The notes: a model not told the origin generated them from the sequence alone. A stretch of DNA of 64,000 bases from Polaromonas sp. JS666 (GCF_000013865.1 NC_007948.1:682001-746000); one strand, 5' to 3'. Shown: positions 38,561 to 47,120, numbered from the stretch's first letter. Numbers and translations: made by a program.

Positions 38561-40222
38561 ATGGAACAGGTGCCCACTTTTCTCCTCCGTTTGACGGGTG
38601 TCACCTTGTTGTATGCCGCCGCGGCAATAGGAGGGCTGATGTATGCCGTTGTCGGCAGCACGGTCACGCTGGTCTGGGCGCCGAGCGGGATCGCGCTGGC
38701 TGCACTCCTGGCCTACGGCTACCGCCTGTCTTTCGGCGTTGCGCTGGGCGCCTTTCTGGCGAATGCCTGGACCGGCATACCGCTTGCCGCCTCCGCAGTC
38801 ATCGCCATGGGGAACACTCTGGAGGCCTTGGTCGGCGCATTTCTCCTGGTTCGCCTGGTCCGCTTTCGCAATGCCCTGGACCGACGTCGGGATGTATTCG
38901 CATTAATCGTGCTGGCCGCCATTTTCAGCACGATGTTGAGCGCTTCTGTGGGGGTGGCAACCCTGGCCCTGGGCGGCATTGTGTCCTTTGGAGAGTACGC
39001 CGCGGTGTGGTTGAAATGGTGGCTTGGGGACATGATGGGCGTGCTGGTGGTAACCCCGCCACTGCTGCTCTGGCTCAGCCATTCCCGCCCTGTCCTGTCA
39101 CCCCTGAAAGCCGTCGAGGCCTTGTGTCTGGTCGCGGCACTCGTGCTTGTCAGCCACAAAATCTTTGGTGCGCCGGAATTGGCAGGCCATGGCTACTATC
39201 CGGCCTCACTTGCCGTGTTCCCTTTCGTCATTTGGGGGGCGCTGCGCTTTGGTCGATGGGGCGCCAGCCTGGTCACGCTGGTTGTCTCCGTGCTGGCCAT
39301 TTGGGGCACCACACAAGGAACAGGGCCATTCGTGGTCGATCAGCCCGTGGACAGCCTGGTGCGCTGGTGCGCGTTCGCGATTGTCGTGGCGGTGACCGGC
39401 CTCCTGCTGGCCGCATCCGTGGCCGAACAGCGGCGCGCGCAGGCGGATCTCAAAAGCTCGCACGACGGCCTGGAGCAACGCGTGAAGGAGCGCACCCAGG
39501 CTATCGCCGACATCAACGCCGATCTGCGGCGGGAAATGGCGGCGCGTCGGCGCCTGGAGAAAGCGCTGATCCGGGTCAGCGAAGAACAGCAGCAAGCCAT
39601 CGGCCGGGAATTGCACGATGGCCTGGGTCAACACCTGACCGGCCTCGCCCTCTTCAGTGCGACCTTGCAGCAAAAGCTCCACGAGCGCGCGCAACCGGAG
39701 GCCGAAGCCGCGCGTCGGATCGTCGAGTTGGTCAATCAGGCGACAGCCATGACCCGCTCCGTGGCCAGGGGCCTCTACCCGGCGGCACTGGAGGTCGGCG
39801 GCCTGTCCGCCGCGCTGGAGCAGCTGGCGGAGTACACCCGCTCGCTGCAAGGCATGGCCTGCGTTTTCCGCTGCGGTGCGGACGTGCAGGTGCGCGACCC
39901 GCTGGTCGCCATCAACCTGTACCGGGTCGCCCAGGAAGCCGTCAATAATGCGGTGAAATACAGCCAGGCCAACCATTTGCGGATAGACCTGACCCGCGTC
40001 GAGGACAGGCACCGGCTCGCCATCAGCGATGACGGCATCGGTGCCGACCCCGAGCGCATCTGGCATGGCCAGGGCTTGGGAATGCACAGCATGCGTTATC
40101 GGGCGAGCCTGCTCGGCGGTACCTTTGCCATCGAGAGAAATGCCCACAGAGGCACCACCGTCGCCGTCATGTATCCGGACCAGGGGGAACAGAATGAACA
40201 ACAACGACAACACGGCTCGTAG
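38561..40222 (+). CDS. Sensor histidine kinase, MASE1 + HisKA_3 + HATPase
   Basis: A 553-residue inner-membrane kinase; ATG 38561 follows GGAG. Residues about 10-300 form a MASE1 domain with eight or so helices (AVVGSTVTLVWAPSGIALAA, EYAAVWLKWWLGDMMGVLVV). A coiled linker about 310-360 (DLKSSHDGLEQRVKERTQAI) leads to the HisKA_3 H-box RELHDGLGQHLTGLA with the phospho-accepting His. The ATPase N-box is NNAVKYSQANHL and the G-box DDGIGADPER. It belongs to the NarX/UhpB class that pairs with LuxR-type regulators. The response regulator gene overlaps its 3' end by 29 bases. The signal is unknown. Confidence 0.92.
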   Translation: MEQVPTFLLRLTGVTLLYAAAAIGGLMYAVVGSTVTLVWAPSGIALAALLAYGYRLSFGVALGAFLANAWTGIPLAASAVIAMGNTLEALVGAFLLVRLVRFRNALDRRRDVFALIVLAAIFSTMLSASVGVATLALGGIVSFGEYAAVWLKWWLGDMMGVLVVTPPLLLWLSHSRPVLSPLKAVEALCLVAALVLVSHKIFGAPELAGHGYYPASLAVFPFVIWGALRFGRWGASLVTLVVSVLAIWGTTQGTGPFVVDQPVDSLVRWCAFAIVVAVTGLLLAASVAEQRRAQADLKSSHDGLEQRVKERTQAIADINADLRREMAARRRLEKALIRVSEEQQQAIGRELHDGLGQHLTGLALFSATLQQKLHERAQPEAEAARRIVELVNQATAMTRSVARGLYPAALEVGGLSAALEQLAEYTRSLQGMACVFRCGADVQVRDPLVAINLYRVAQEAVNNAVKYSQANHLRIDLTRVEDRHRLAISDDGIGADPERIWHGQGLGMHSMRYRASLLGGTFAIERNAHRGTTVAVMYPDQGEQNEQQRQHGS

Positions 40223-40868
40223 GCAGGAGAAGACCCGAATCATGATGGTGGACGACCATCCCCTCGTGCGGGAGGGCATGGCCCGGTTTCTCAATCTGCA
40301 GGGGGATCTCGATCTGTGCTGCGAGGCCGGCAGCGTCGAGGAGGCCTTGGCCGTCGTGGCGGACTGCAACCCCGCCCTGGCGATCATCGACATCTCGCTC
40401 AATGGCGAGTCGGGGCTGGAGCTGATCAAGACCTTGCGGCGTCGTTACCCCGGTCTGGCATTGCTGGCCATCAGCATGCACGATGAATCCGTTTTCGCGG
40501 AACGCGCCTTGCGCGCCGGCGCGAACGGCTACCTCATGAAAAAGGAGGCAACCGGGAATATCCTGCTGGCCGTGCGCCGGGTCCTGGCCGGAGATATCTA
40601 CCTCAGTGCCGCGATGCACAGCCGGCTATCGCAACGGCTGCTGGCGCCTCAGGCAGGCGCCCCCAGCCCGATCGCCGGCCTGAGCGAACGCGAGTTCGAA
40701 ATTCTGCACCTGCTCGGGCTCGGCTTTGGCACCCGCCAGGTCGCCGACAAGCTCAACCGCAGCATCAAGACCATCGAAACCCACCGCGCCAGCCTCAAGG
40801 AAAAACTGCAGCTGAAGAGCGGCGCAGACCTGGTCCGGTTTGCGATTCAGTGGCTGGAAGATCGCTAA
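40194..40868 (+). CDS. LuxR/NarL family response regulator
   Basis: A 224-residue regulator starting at ATG 40194 behind GGGGGA. The receiver domain is at residues 15-130, with acidic pair VDDHP, phospho-Asp in LAIIDISLNG and Lys in GYLMKKEA. A C-terminal LuxR HTH is at 155-215 (LSEREFEILHLLGLGFGTRQ, NRSIKTIETHRASLKEKL). It overlaps the kinase gene, forming a two-component system of the UhpAB/NarXL type. The target promoters are unknown. The orphan binding protein upstream is a candidate. Confidence 0.93.
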   Translation: MNNNDNTARRQEKTRIMMVDDHPLVREGMARFLNLQGDLDLCCEAGSVEEALAVVADCNPALAIIDISLNGESGLELIKTLRRRYPGLALLAISMHDESVFAERALRAGANGYLMKKEATGNILLAVRRVLAGDIYLSAAMHSRLSQRLLAPQAGAPSPIAGLSEREFEILHLLGLGFGTRQVADKLNRSIKTIETHRASLKEKLQLKSGADLVRFAIQWLEDR

Positions 40869-41045
40869 GGCCACACGACCCTTTCCTGGGGCTACGCTGA
40901 ATAAGCCCCGTCAAAGAGCCCACGCGGGTCAATGACGGAGCGATTGGGTTCAAACGGGTCGCTGAGCGACCTTTCTTGAGGCCCCCTGGGCCTGTTTCTT
41001 GGGCCTCTCGGCCCGTTTGCCACCCTCATGGGCGCACCTGTGTCA

Positions 41046-41450
41046 TCAACCTTGATCGGCTGAGGTAGATGTTGGCCAGTGCCAGGGCTGTGAACGCGCG
41101 CGTGGCGTTCTTGGCCAGGCCCCGATAGCGCACCTTGGCAAAGCCCCACAGCCGCTTGAGCACGCCGAACCCCGCGAGCGAATGCGTGACTTGTTGCGGT
41201 TCTTCGCTTTGAGTGCCTCGTCCACGATGCCCTTGCGCCGCGTACGCTGGTTCGTGAAGTCTTTGGCCTTGGGTGCCTTGCCCTCAATCAGATTCTTTTG
41301 GCTGGAATAGGCCGAGTCACCGTACACGCGCCTCTCCTGCCCATGCAGCAAGTCGGGCAGCGGATGCTTGTCATGCACATTGGCCGCGGTGAACACAGCA
41401 CTGTGCGTCAGGCCGCTTTGGCTGTCTACCCCGATGTGCAGCTTCATGCC
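41046..41450 (-). pseudogene. IS5-family transposase, C-terminal fragment (also frameshifted)
   Basis: Reads from the insertion junction [20 protein letters not shown] through the DDE region [18 protein letters not shown] to [13 protein letters not shown] small deletion near 41165-41185 then shifts the frame. The family-typical end ([20 protein letters not shown]) continues in another frame. So the transposase was damaged both by the RIT insertion at 41444-41450 and by this frameshift. The conserved Glu region before the shift (the usual EHAF motif) is deleted, so even a rejoined gene would be inactive. Confidence 0.85.
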
Positions 41451-41527
41451 TAATGTGGCGTTGGTCCATATGTGGCGGCCGGCGGCGGCGTCCTCGGGAG
41501 GCCCGTCGCTGAGCACCACATAAATTT
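41445..41527 (+). repeat. Left terminal inverted repeat of the RIT element
   Basis: Starts CATGCCTAATGTGGCGTTGG and pairs with 44746-44827 over about 82 bases with roughly eight to ten differences by eye. It contains the words CATATGTGGCGGCCGGCGG and CCGTCGCTGAG. Confidence 0.85.
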
Positions 41528-41576
41528 CATCGGCGGCGTAGAGTCGGGTCCCTTCATTTCATAAGGGGATCCGATC

Positions 41577-42821
41577 ATGTTCGAGAATCTGTATCGGTAT
41601 TCGCGCGTCCTGGCCCGGCATCTCGATGGACCGGCGGCCGAGGAGCGAGACCGCTTTGTCGCGCACTTCGCAGCGTCGGGGGCCACGAGAGATTCGGTTT
41701 CAAACCTGGCGAGTGAGCTCCTGGTCGTCGCGCAGCGCCTGGACGTCAGCGGTACGCGGGCCGTCACGCCCGAGGAGGTCGCCTCGGTCGCCGATCGTTG
41801 GGTCCGGCATCACCGACGACGCGGCCGCCGCATCTCACCCGATCGGCGTCAGAGATTCGTGCAAGTAGCCACCGACTGGCTGCGATTCATGGGGCGCCTG
41901 CAGTTGCCGCCTGCGAAGCCCGGGGCCGGCACTGATCTCATTGACGAGTTTGCCAGGCACATGCAGCGAGAGCGTGGCTTGTCCCCGATCACCATCAACA
42001 ACCGCTGCTGGCATGTTCGAGCATTCCTGACCTGGCTCGCCGAGCAACACCGTGGCGCCGAAGACGCCACCTTGCACCAAGTGGATGCCTTCTTGTCGAT
42101 GAGAGGCGTGCAGGGTTGGTGCCGGGCGTCCATCGCGACGGCTGCCACTGCCCTGCGATCCTTCTATGCCCACATGACCGCGACGGGTCGTTGCGCAGAA
42201 GGCTTCGTCGCCGGGATCGAGGGGCCACCCCTGTTCAAGCAGGAAGCGCTGGCTGTCGGTCCATGCTGGGATGACGTTCAGCGGTTGATCGCCAGCACCG
42301 ACACGGATCAACCCCGGGACATCCGCGACCGAGTCATTCTGATGCTACTTGCGATCTATGGCCTGCGGCGAGGCGAGGTGGTTGCGCTGACTCTGGACGA
42401 CATCGACTGGGAGCGTGACATCCTTCACGTCGCACGTCCCAAGCAGCGTTGCAAGCACGACTACCCGCTGACCACCGAGGTCGGCAATGCGATCCTTCGC
42501 TATGTGCGTGAGGTGCGACCGCGCTGCGCCTCGCGCAGGCTGTTCTTGACGCTCAAGGCACCGCTGGTGCCGCTGGCGCCAAATGGCTTGCATCACGCTG
42601 TGGCGTCGCGCCTGGAGGCACTGGGTATCCGCTGTCCCCGAACGGGACCTCATGCGTTGCGCCATGCCTGCGCAACTCATCTTGTGGCCGAAGGCCTGTC
42701 TCTCAAGCAGATTGGCGATCATCTCGGCCACCGCAGTGCCTCCGCCACGCGCACCTACGCCAAGGTGGATCTCGTTGGCCTGCGTCAGGTTGCCGACTTC
42801 AGTCTGGGGGGACTGCTATGA
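41577..42821 (+). CDS. ritA: RIT tyrosine recombinase, first of trio
   Basis: A 414-residue phage-integrase-family recombinase. An N-terminal SAM-like core-binding domain (LSPITINNRCWHVRAFLTWL near residue 135) is followed by the catalytic domain. Catalytic residues are Arg in AIYGLRRGEVVALTLDDID, His-x-x-Arg in GPHALRHACATHL, His in GDHLGHRSASAT and nucleophile Tyr in RTYAKVDL. An extra about 100-residue N-terminal segment makes it the longest of the trio. The start ATG follows AAGGGGA. The stop overlaps the second gene (ATGA). All catalytic residues are intact. Confidence 0.9.
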   Translation: MFENLYRYSRVLARHLDGPAAEERDRFVAHFAASGATRDSVSNLASELLVVAQRLDVSGTRAVTPEEVASVADRWVRHHRRRGRRISPDRRQRFVQVATDWLRFMGRLQLPPAKPGAGTDLIDEFARHMQRERGLSPITINNRCWHVRAFLTWLAEQHRGAEDATLHQVDAFLSMRGVQGWCRASIATAATALRSFYAHMTATGRCAEGFVAGIEGPPLFKQEALAVGPCWDDVQRLIASTDTDQPRDIRDRVILMLLAIYGLRRGEVVALTLDDIDWERDILHVARPKQRCKHDYPLTTEVGNAILRYVREVRPRCASRRLFLTLKAPLVPLAPNGLHHAVASRLEALGIRCPRTGPHALRHACATHLVAEGLSLKQIGDHLGHRSASATRTYAKVDLVGLRQVADFSLGGLL

Positions 42822-43753
42822 AGATCGAGCAAGCCGTCGCGACCTACGTGGGCTACAAGCAATCTCTGGGGATGCGCTTCGCGACCCAGGCGCGCATGCT
42901 GAAGTCATTCAGCAAGAGTCTGGGAAGCATCGAAGTCGACCGGATCGGGCCGGAGTCGGTGCGTGCCTTCCTCGATGGCAACGGGCCGATGACGCGGTAC
43001 TGGCATTGCAAGTTCGGCACCCTTGCCGGCTTCTATCGCTTCTGCCTCGCCCGCGGGTACGTCTCCAGCGTGCCGCTGCCCACCACAGAGCCGAGGTGTC
43101 CCCAGACGTTTACGCCCTACATTTACTCGGAGGATGAGATCAAGCGGCTCCTGCAGGCCGCCGCTGGTCGTGCTTTCTGCAAAATCGATGCGCACACCAG
43201 CCGAACCCAGCTCTTGTTGCTCTACGCAACGGGACTGCGTATCAGTGAAGCGCTGAATCTGAACCTGGCCGACGTCGACCTGAACGACCGTGTCCTCTAC
43301 GTGCGCAGGTCCAAGTTCTACAAGACACGACTCGTGCCCATAGGCACCGACCTGACACAGGTCTTGCGCGAGTACGCGCGGCGACGTTACAAGCGTTCGC
43401 CGCTGGATCCCGACGCGCCGTTCTTGCTGACATCTCGAGGTGAGCGCGTCTCGCGGGCGGGCGCCGAGCAAGCCTTCCGTCAGATGCGATCGCAAGCCAA
43501 GGTCCGTCGCCACGACGGTGGTCGCTACCAGCCGCGGTTGCATGACCTACGCCATACCGCGGCCGTGACGCGTCTTGTGCGCTGGTATCGCGAAGGCGTC
43601 GACGTGCAGCGCTTGCTGCCGCAGTTGGCGACGTATCTGGGTCACGTGCACATCAGCGGCACGCAGTGCTATCTGAGCATGACGCCCGAGTTGCTGCAGC
43701 AGGCCAGCGCGCGCTTCGAGCAATTCGCTCTCGGGGAGACCAGCCATGCGTGA
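42818..43753 (+). CDS. ritB: RIT tyrosine recombinase, second of trio
   Basis: A 311-residue tyrosine recombinase. It has the catalytic Arg in YATGLRISEALNLNLADVDL, His-x-x-Arg in LHDLRHTAAVTRL, His in TYLGHVHISGT and Tyr in QCYLSMTPELL. A core-binding domain opens the protein (MKIEQAVATYVGYKQSLGMR). It overlaps its neighbours by four and eight bases. The three proteins are thought to act together in the movement of RIT elements; the division of labour is not known. Confidence 0.9.
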   Translation: MKIEQAVATYVGYKQSLGMRFATQARMLKSFSKSLGSIEVDRIGPESVRAFLDGNGPMTRYWHCKFGTLAGFYRFCLARGYVSSVPLPTTEPRCPQTFTPYIYSEDEIKRLLQAAAGRAFCKIDAHTSRTQLLLLYATGLRISEALNLNLADVDLNDRVLYVRRSKFYKTRLVPIGTDLTQVLREYARRRYKRSPLDPDAPFLLTSRGERVSRAGAEQAFRQMRSQAKVRRHDGGRYQPRLHDLRHTAAVTRLVRWYREGVDVQRLLPQLATYLGHVHISGTQCYLSMTPELLQQASARFEQFALGETSHA

Positions 43754-44741
43754 CACCAGCACCCTTGGACCGTGGATTCGCCGATTCCTCCTGGAGCACC
43801 TGGTCAGTGAGCGCAATCTGGCGGCGAACACGCGGCGCAGCTACCGAGACACGATGTGCCAGTTGCTCCCCTTCGTGTCGGGGCGCCTGCACAAGGCCGT
43901 GGACCGACTGGCGGTGGTCGATGTGTCGCCGCAGTTGGTGCGGGAGTTCCTCAGTGACGTCGAGACTCACCGCGGCTGTGGCATCGCCACGCGCAATCAG
44001 CGCCTGGCGGCCATTCACGCCTTGGCCCGATTCGTCGGTGAACATAGCCCCGAACACATCGCCTGGTGTGCACAGGTCCGCTGCGTGCCCTACAAGAAAG
44101 GGACTCAAGCGTCAGTGCCATACCTCGACAAGGCGGAAATCGACGCGCTGCTGGCCTGTCCGAACCGGCGAACGGAGCAAGGCGGTCGGGACTACGCGCT
44201 GCTCCTATTCCTCTACAACACGGGCGCGCGCGCCAGCGAGGCTTCGGAGCTGATCGTCGGCGACCTGCATCTTGATCAGGCGAGCGTCGACATTCTCGGC
44301 AAGGGGCGTAAACGCCGCCAATGCCCCCTGTGGCCAGCGACGGTGCGCGAGTTGCGCGCCCTCGTGGGCGAACGTTCCCGGCACGAGCACGTCTTTCTCA
44401 ACCGGTGTGGCCAGCCGACGACGCGCTTCGGCGTCCACGCACTGGTCGAGCGCACCGCCGCGAGAGCCAAGGACTTCATGCCATCGCTCGCGATGAAGAG
44501 AGTCAGCCCGCACTCCATTCGCCACTCCACGGCCTCGCATCTGCTCAGTGCGGGCGTCGACATCAACACCGTGCGAGCCTGGCTTGGACATGCATCGCTC
44601 GACACGACCAATGTCTACGCCGAAATCGACCTCGAGGGCAAGGCGCGAGCGCTGGCGAAGTGCGAGATCTCCGCGGCCCAGAAGTCAGGCAAGAGGTGGC
44701 ATTCCCAACCGCACATCATGGAGTTCCTAAGATCGCTGTGA
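43746..44741 (+). CDS. ritC: RIT tyrosine recombinase, third of trio
   Basis: A 331-residue tyrosine recombinase. An N-terminal core-binding domain (FLLEHLVSERNLAANTRRSY near residue 14) precedes catalytic residues: Arg in YNTGARASEASELIVGDL, His-x-x-Arg in SPHSIRHSTASHLL, His in AWLGHASLDTT and Tyr in NVYAEIDLEGK. The ORF ends only a few bases before the right inverted repeat. It starts eight bases before the end of the second recombinase gene. Confidence 0.9.
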   Translation: MRDTSTLGPWIRRFLLEHLVSERNLAANTRRSYRDTMCQLLPFVSGRLHKAVDRLAVVDVSPQLVREFLSDVETHRGCGIATRNQRLAAIHALARFVGEHSPEHIAWCAQVRCVPYKKGTQASVPYLDKAEIDALLACPNRRTEQGGRDYALLLFLYNTGARASEASELIVGDLHLDQASVDILGKGRKRRQCPLWPATVRELRALVGERSRHEHVFLNRCGQPTTRFGVHALVERTAARAKDFMPSLAMKRVSPHSIRHSTASHLLSAGVDINTVRAWLGHASLDTTNVYAEIDLEGKARALAKCEISAAQKSGKRWHSQPHIMEFLRSL

Positions 44742-44745
44742 CCGG

Positions 44746-44827
44746 AATTTATGTGCCACTCAGCGACGGTCCTCCCGAGGGCGACGCCGCCGGCCGCCAC
44801 ATATGGACCAACGCCACATTAGGCATG
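44746..44827 (-). repeat. Right terminal inverted repeat of the RIT element
   Basis: Inverse of 41445-41527. It contains CTCAGCGACGG, CCGCCGGCCGCCACATATGG and ends CCACATTAGGCATG. It reaches into the palindrome at 44822-44853. Confidence 0.85.
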
Positions 44828-44853
44828 AGATGTGGTCGACCACATCTCATGCC
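44822..44853. repeat. 32-bp perfect palindrome at right RIT-IS5 junction
   Basis: The 16-base half GGCATGAGATGTGGTC is followed by its exact complement. The last seven bases (TCATGCC) belong to the IS5 target. No equivalent exists at the left end, so it may be an asymmetric recombinase site. Confidence 0.8.
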
Positions 44854-45399
44854 GAAATACCATTGCTGGCCCTTGCGGGTTTGATGCATCTCGGGGTCGC
44901 GCGCCCTGTCCGCGTTCTTGGTCGAACTGGGCGCGCCGATGATGGTGGCGTCCACGATGGTGCCGGTGTTGAGCTTGAAGCCTCGGGCCTGCAGTTCTTG
45001 CCCCACCTTGGCGAACAGGGCCTCACCGAGCTTGTTGTCGTTCAGCAGGCGGCGAAACTTCAGCAGGGTGGTGGCGTCGGGCACCGGCTCGCGGCCCAGA
45101 TCGATGCCCACGAAGCGGCGCAGGCTGGCGCTGTCGTACAGGGCCTCCTCGCAGGCCAGATCGGCCAGGTTGAACCAGTGCTGGATGAAGTGGATGCGCA
45201 GCATGCGCTCCAAGCCAATTGGCGGACGGCCGTTGCCGGCCTTGGGGTAGTGCGGCTCGATGACTTCGCACAGCGCTGCCCACGGCACGATGGCTTCCAT
45301 GGTCTTCAAGAACTCGTCTCGCCGCGTGGGCTTGCGGTGTTGTTCGAATCCCGATCCTTGATCGGCAGCCATGGCAAGGGGTTGTTGTTTCATCGGCAT
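44847..45399 (-). pseudogene. IS5-family transposase, N-terminal fragment
   Basis: Starts MPMKQQPLAMAADQGSGFEQ and continues through the conserved N2/N3 IS5 sequence (LERMLRIHFIQHWFNLADLA, VDATIIGAPSSTKN with the first catalytic Asp) to QQWYFGM at the RIT junction. Beyond it the frame runs into the RIT repeat and ends. It is the other half of the gene at 41046-41450. Confidence 0.88.
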
Positions 45400-45643
45400 G
45401 TAACGCTTCAGTCTGCGTGATCGTGGACCTTATTCAGCATTGCCCTAGGGGAAGCCCCTATCCCAAAATAAGGGTTTCCCCAAGCCCGAAACGGGGGCCC
45501 ATCCCCGATGGTCCGCCCCGCGCGCGGGCGATACAGTGGGCTTCGGGCTATGGCGGCGACGAGAACTCATCCTTCATGCGGTGATGGCCTGGGATGCCCA
45601 AGCCGCGGCAGCCCCCATCTCGATACAAAAAGGAAAAACAACC

Positions 45644-45664
45644 ATGACCAAGCCAAAATATTAA
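45644..45664 (+). CDS. Possible 6-residue leader peptide (MTKPKY)
   Basis: ATG at 45644 follows AAAAAGGA with fitting spacing and the frame stops at TAA six codons later. The stop overlaps the ribosome site TAAGGAG of the next gene at 45675. It may be a translational leader or the relic of a longer gene. The spacing is the only evidence. Confidence 0.25.
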   Translation: MTKPKY

Positions 45665-45674
45665 GGAGCTGAAT

Positions 45675-45974
45675 ATGAAAAAGAAACCCCATGCCGGAGA
45701 CAGCGAACGGCAACGCCGGTCGATCGCTTCCATCGCGCTGATAACTGGCAGCTTGATCGGCGCCGTGATTCTCGGTGGACAGTACGTTGCCTCCCTCGCT
45801 TCAGGCGTGACCGTCGTTGGCACAGCCGTGGCTGCCCCGACCCGTGCCGAGACCGAAACAGCTGCAGCAACACCATTGCTCCTTGGGCGGCTCGATCACA
45901 CGGTGGTGAATCAACACAGCACCGCGCACGATTCCGACTTGCCCGGAGCGTCCATCGCCGCCTACGGGATGTAG
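45675..45974 (+). CDS. Hypothetical small membrane/exported protein
   Basis: A 99-residue product behind a strong ribosome site (AAGGAG). A basic start (MKKKPHAGDSERQRR) is followed by one hydrophobic segment at residues 17-38 (ASIALITGSLIGAVILGGQY), then a Thr/Ala-rich exported or periplasmic tail. I do not recognise the family. The gene shares its initiation context (AGGAGCTGAAT ATG A) with the hypothetical gene at 46205 (AGGAGCTGCAT ATG A), hinting that the two derive from the same element. Confidence 0.5.
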   Translation: MKKKPHAGDSERQRRSIASIALITGSLIGAVILGGQYVASLASGVTVVGTAVAAPTRAETETAAATPLLLGRLDHTVVNQHSTAHDSDLPGASIAAYGM

Positions 45975-46204
45975 TGCGCGCCATTGCCAATGGGCCACAC
46001 CTTTTGAAACTACCGGACTAGCGGCAGCCCTGGAAGACGCCCAACGACAGCAGTAGCCGCATCATCGCTTCCGATGACGCGGCGGCCAGGGTGATTGCCT
46101 AAGCTCACAGCCTGACCAAGACGCTCTGTGCTCATCGCGGCGGCGATGCCGCATTCACGAGGTGCGAACGGATTCACTACAACACTTCACACCAGGAGCT
46201 GCAT

Positions 46205-46555
46205 ATGACAAACAAACCCATCCCGGCTGCTGCCACGGCCATGACAATCGGTGGCAACTACGCCGGTGACGTGGCGTCGGTGAAGGTGCAGGGCGTGTAC
46301 TTGGCAGCTAACCCGCTTGTCGCGGCGCTCTTGCTGGGCGGCGCGGCGTTCGGTGCATTGTCCAGCGCAGCGGCCAACGAGAAGGCGGCAGCGACCACCA
46401 TTGACGGCAAGCGTCTGCAAATCGAAGCGTTGACCGCCCGTGTCAAAAAGCTCAACGACGACATGCAGGCCACGGACAACGAGGGCGACAAGGCCGCTCT
46501 ACGTGCCAACGCATCGCGCGTGCAGGGTCAGAATGACAGACTCAAGGCTCGTTGA
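46205..46555 (+). CDS. Hypothetical protein with Ala-rich membrane segment and coiled coil
   Basis: A 116-residue product behind CAGGAGC. Residues about 34-57 (LAANPLVAALLLGGAAFGAL) are hydrophobic. Residues 65-115 are charged and heptad-like (ALTARVKKLNDDMQATDNEG, NASRVQGQNDRL), a likely coiled coil. I do not recognise it. Its 3' end overlaps, in antisense, the remnant of an alpha/beta hydrolase gene, so the original C-terminus may have been altered at a junction. Confidence 0.5.
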   Translation: MTNKPIPAAATAMTIGGNYAGDVASVKVQGVYLAANPLVAALLLGGAAFGALSSAAANEKAAATTIDGKRLQIEALTARVKKLNDDMQATDNEGDKAALRANASRVQGQNDRLKAR

Positions 46556-46680
46556 AAAAGATGAGCTTGTGATAACTGCGCTCGACCCAGCTGCGTGGTG
46601 CGCGGTAGATCTCGCCGGGAAGCACCGTCACGGCCGCAGAGATCGGGATGTCCACGGCGCTGAGGTTGCTGGCCATCGTG
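46542..46680 (-). pseudogene. C-terminal remnant of an epoxide-hydrolase-like alpha/beta hydrolase
   Basis: Minus-strand translation gives AVDIPISAAVTVLPGEIYRA followed by PRSWVERSYHKLIFFNEP and a stop. This closely resembles the strand preceding the catalytic His in EPHX1-type epoxide hydrolases, which goes on with GGHFAAWEQP. That catalytic part and everything upstream are missing. Only about 40 codons remain. Confidence 0.5.
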
Positions 46681-46892
46681 CGTCAAATGCAACGAGCTGC
46701 ATTCCGCCGCCGCGCCTGTCGAAGACTGTCAGCGACACGACGCCCATGAGGCCGCTTGCGGGTCGCCTCGCAGAGTGGCGCGTGTCCTGCCCGGCAGCGT
46801 CGTCCGACTCGACCGGGAGCTATTCAGCATCCCTGTGCACGCGCCTGAATGGAGTATTAATGTGAGCGCTCGCTATCGATGCAATCGTCAAT

Positions 46893-46923
46893 GCAAAAGC
46901 AAAAGCAAGAGCAAGAGCAAGAG
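46893..46923 (+). repeat. Hexamer tandem repeat upstream of sulP
   Basis: GCAAAA twice then GCAAGA three times. The flanking 46681-47111 region shows no supported gene; scattered open frames lack start signals. Confidence 0.6.
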
Positions 46924-47111
46924 GCATTCAGAAAGATTGTCGAAGCCCCGGAGCAGTGCGTCGGACAGGCCTTGCATCAGTTCGCCCGGACCGACGTCGC
47001 GCTGGTTCGATATTTGCTTCATACTCCGATGTTTCCGGATGTTTCCAAAAACATCGGGACCGAACGGTAGCGACGTTGCTTGTCAGGATTCATGACAAGT
47101 TTCAATTCTAC

Positions 47112-47119
47112 GGGGGGGG
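47112..47119 (+). promoter_or_regulatory. G8 homopolymer as ribosome site of the SulP gene
   Basis: Eight G residues end one base before the ATG at 47121 and replace a normal purine-rich Shine-Dalgarno. Tract slippage would change spacing and could modulate translation. Confidence 0.35.
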
Positions 47120-47120
47120 T

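Larger units (their letters stand above)
41444..44846 (+). mobile_element. RIT element (recombinases in trio) inserted in IS5 transposase
   Basis: Three overlapping tyrosine recombinase genes in one orientation lie between inverted repeats of about 82 bases, the defining plan of RIT elements. The 7-base word TCATGCC occurs at both junctions (41444-41450 and 44847-44853). Deleting 41444-44846 rejoins the transposase reading frame exactly (YFGM to KLHIG). That sets the length at 3,403 bp. The right end carries a 32-bp palindrome overlapping the junction. Precise insertion without further duplication suggests site-specific strand exchange. Confidence 0.88.
40890..45445 (-). mobile_element. IS5-family insertion sequence, interrupted by a RIT element
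   Basis: Outer ends are inverted: GGGCTACGCTGAATAAG at 40890-40906 and the complement of GGGCAATGCTGAATAAG at 45429-45445 (15 of 17). Between them lie two halves of one IS5-type transposase gene on the minus strand, separated by a 3.4 kb recombinase element. Without the insert the IS would be about 1.15 kb, normal for the group. Flanks CTGG and CTAG look like a mutated 4-base target duplication, as expected for IS5. Confidence 0.8.

Noticed and set aside
41577..44741. Integron or phage integrase module
   Set aside because: Three consecutive overlapping recombinases with flanking inverted repeats fit a RIT element. There is no attC array, phage gene or tRNA attachment site.
44822..44853. Palindrome as a rho-independent terminator
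   Set aside because: No T-run follows on either strand and its end coincides exactly with the insertion junction.
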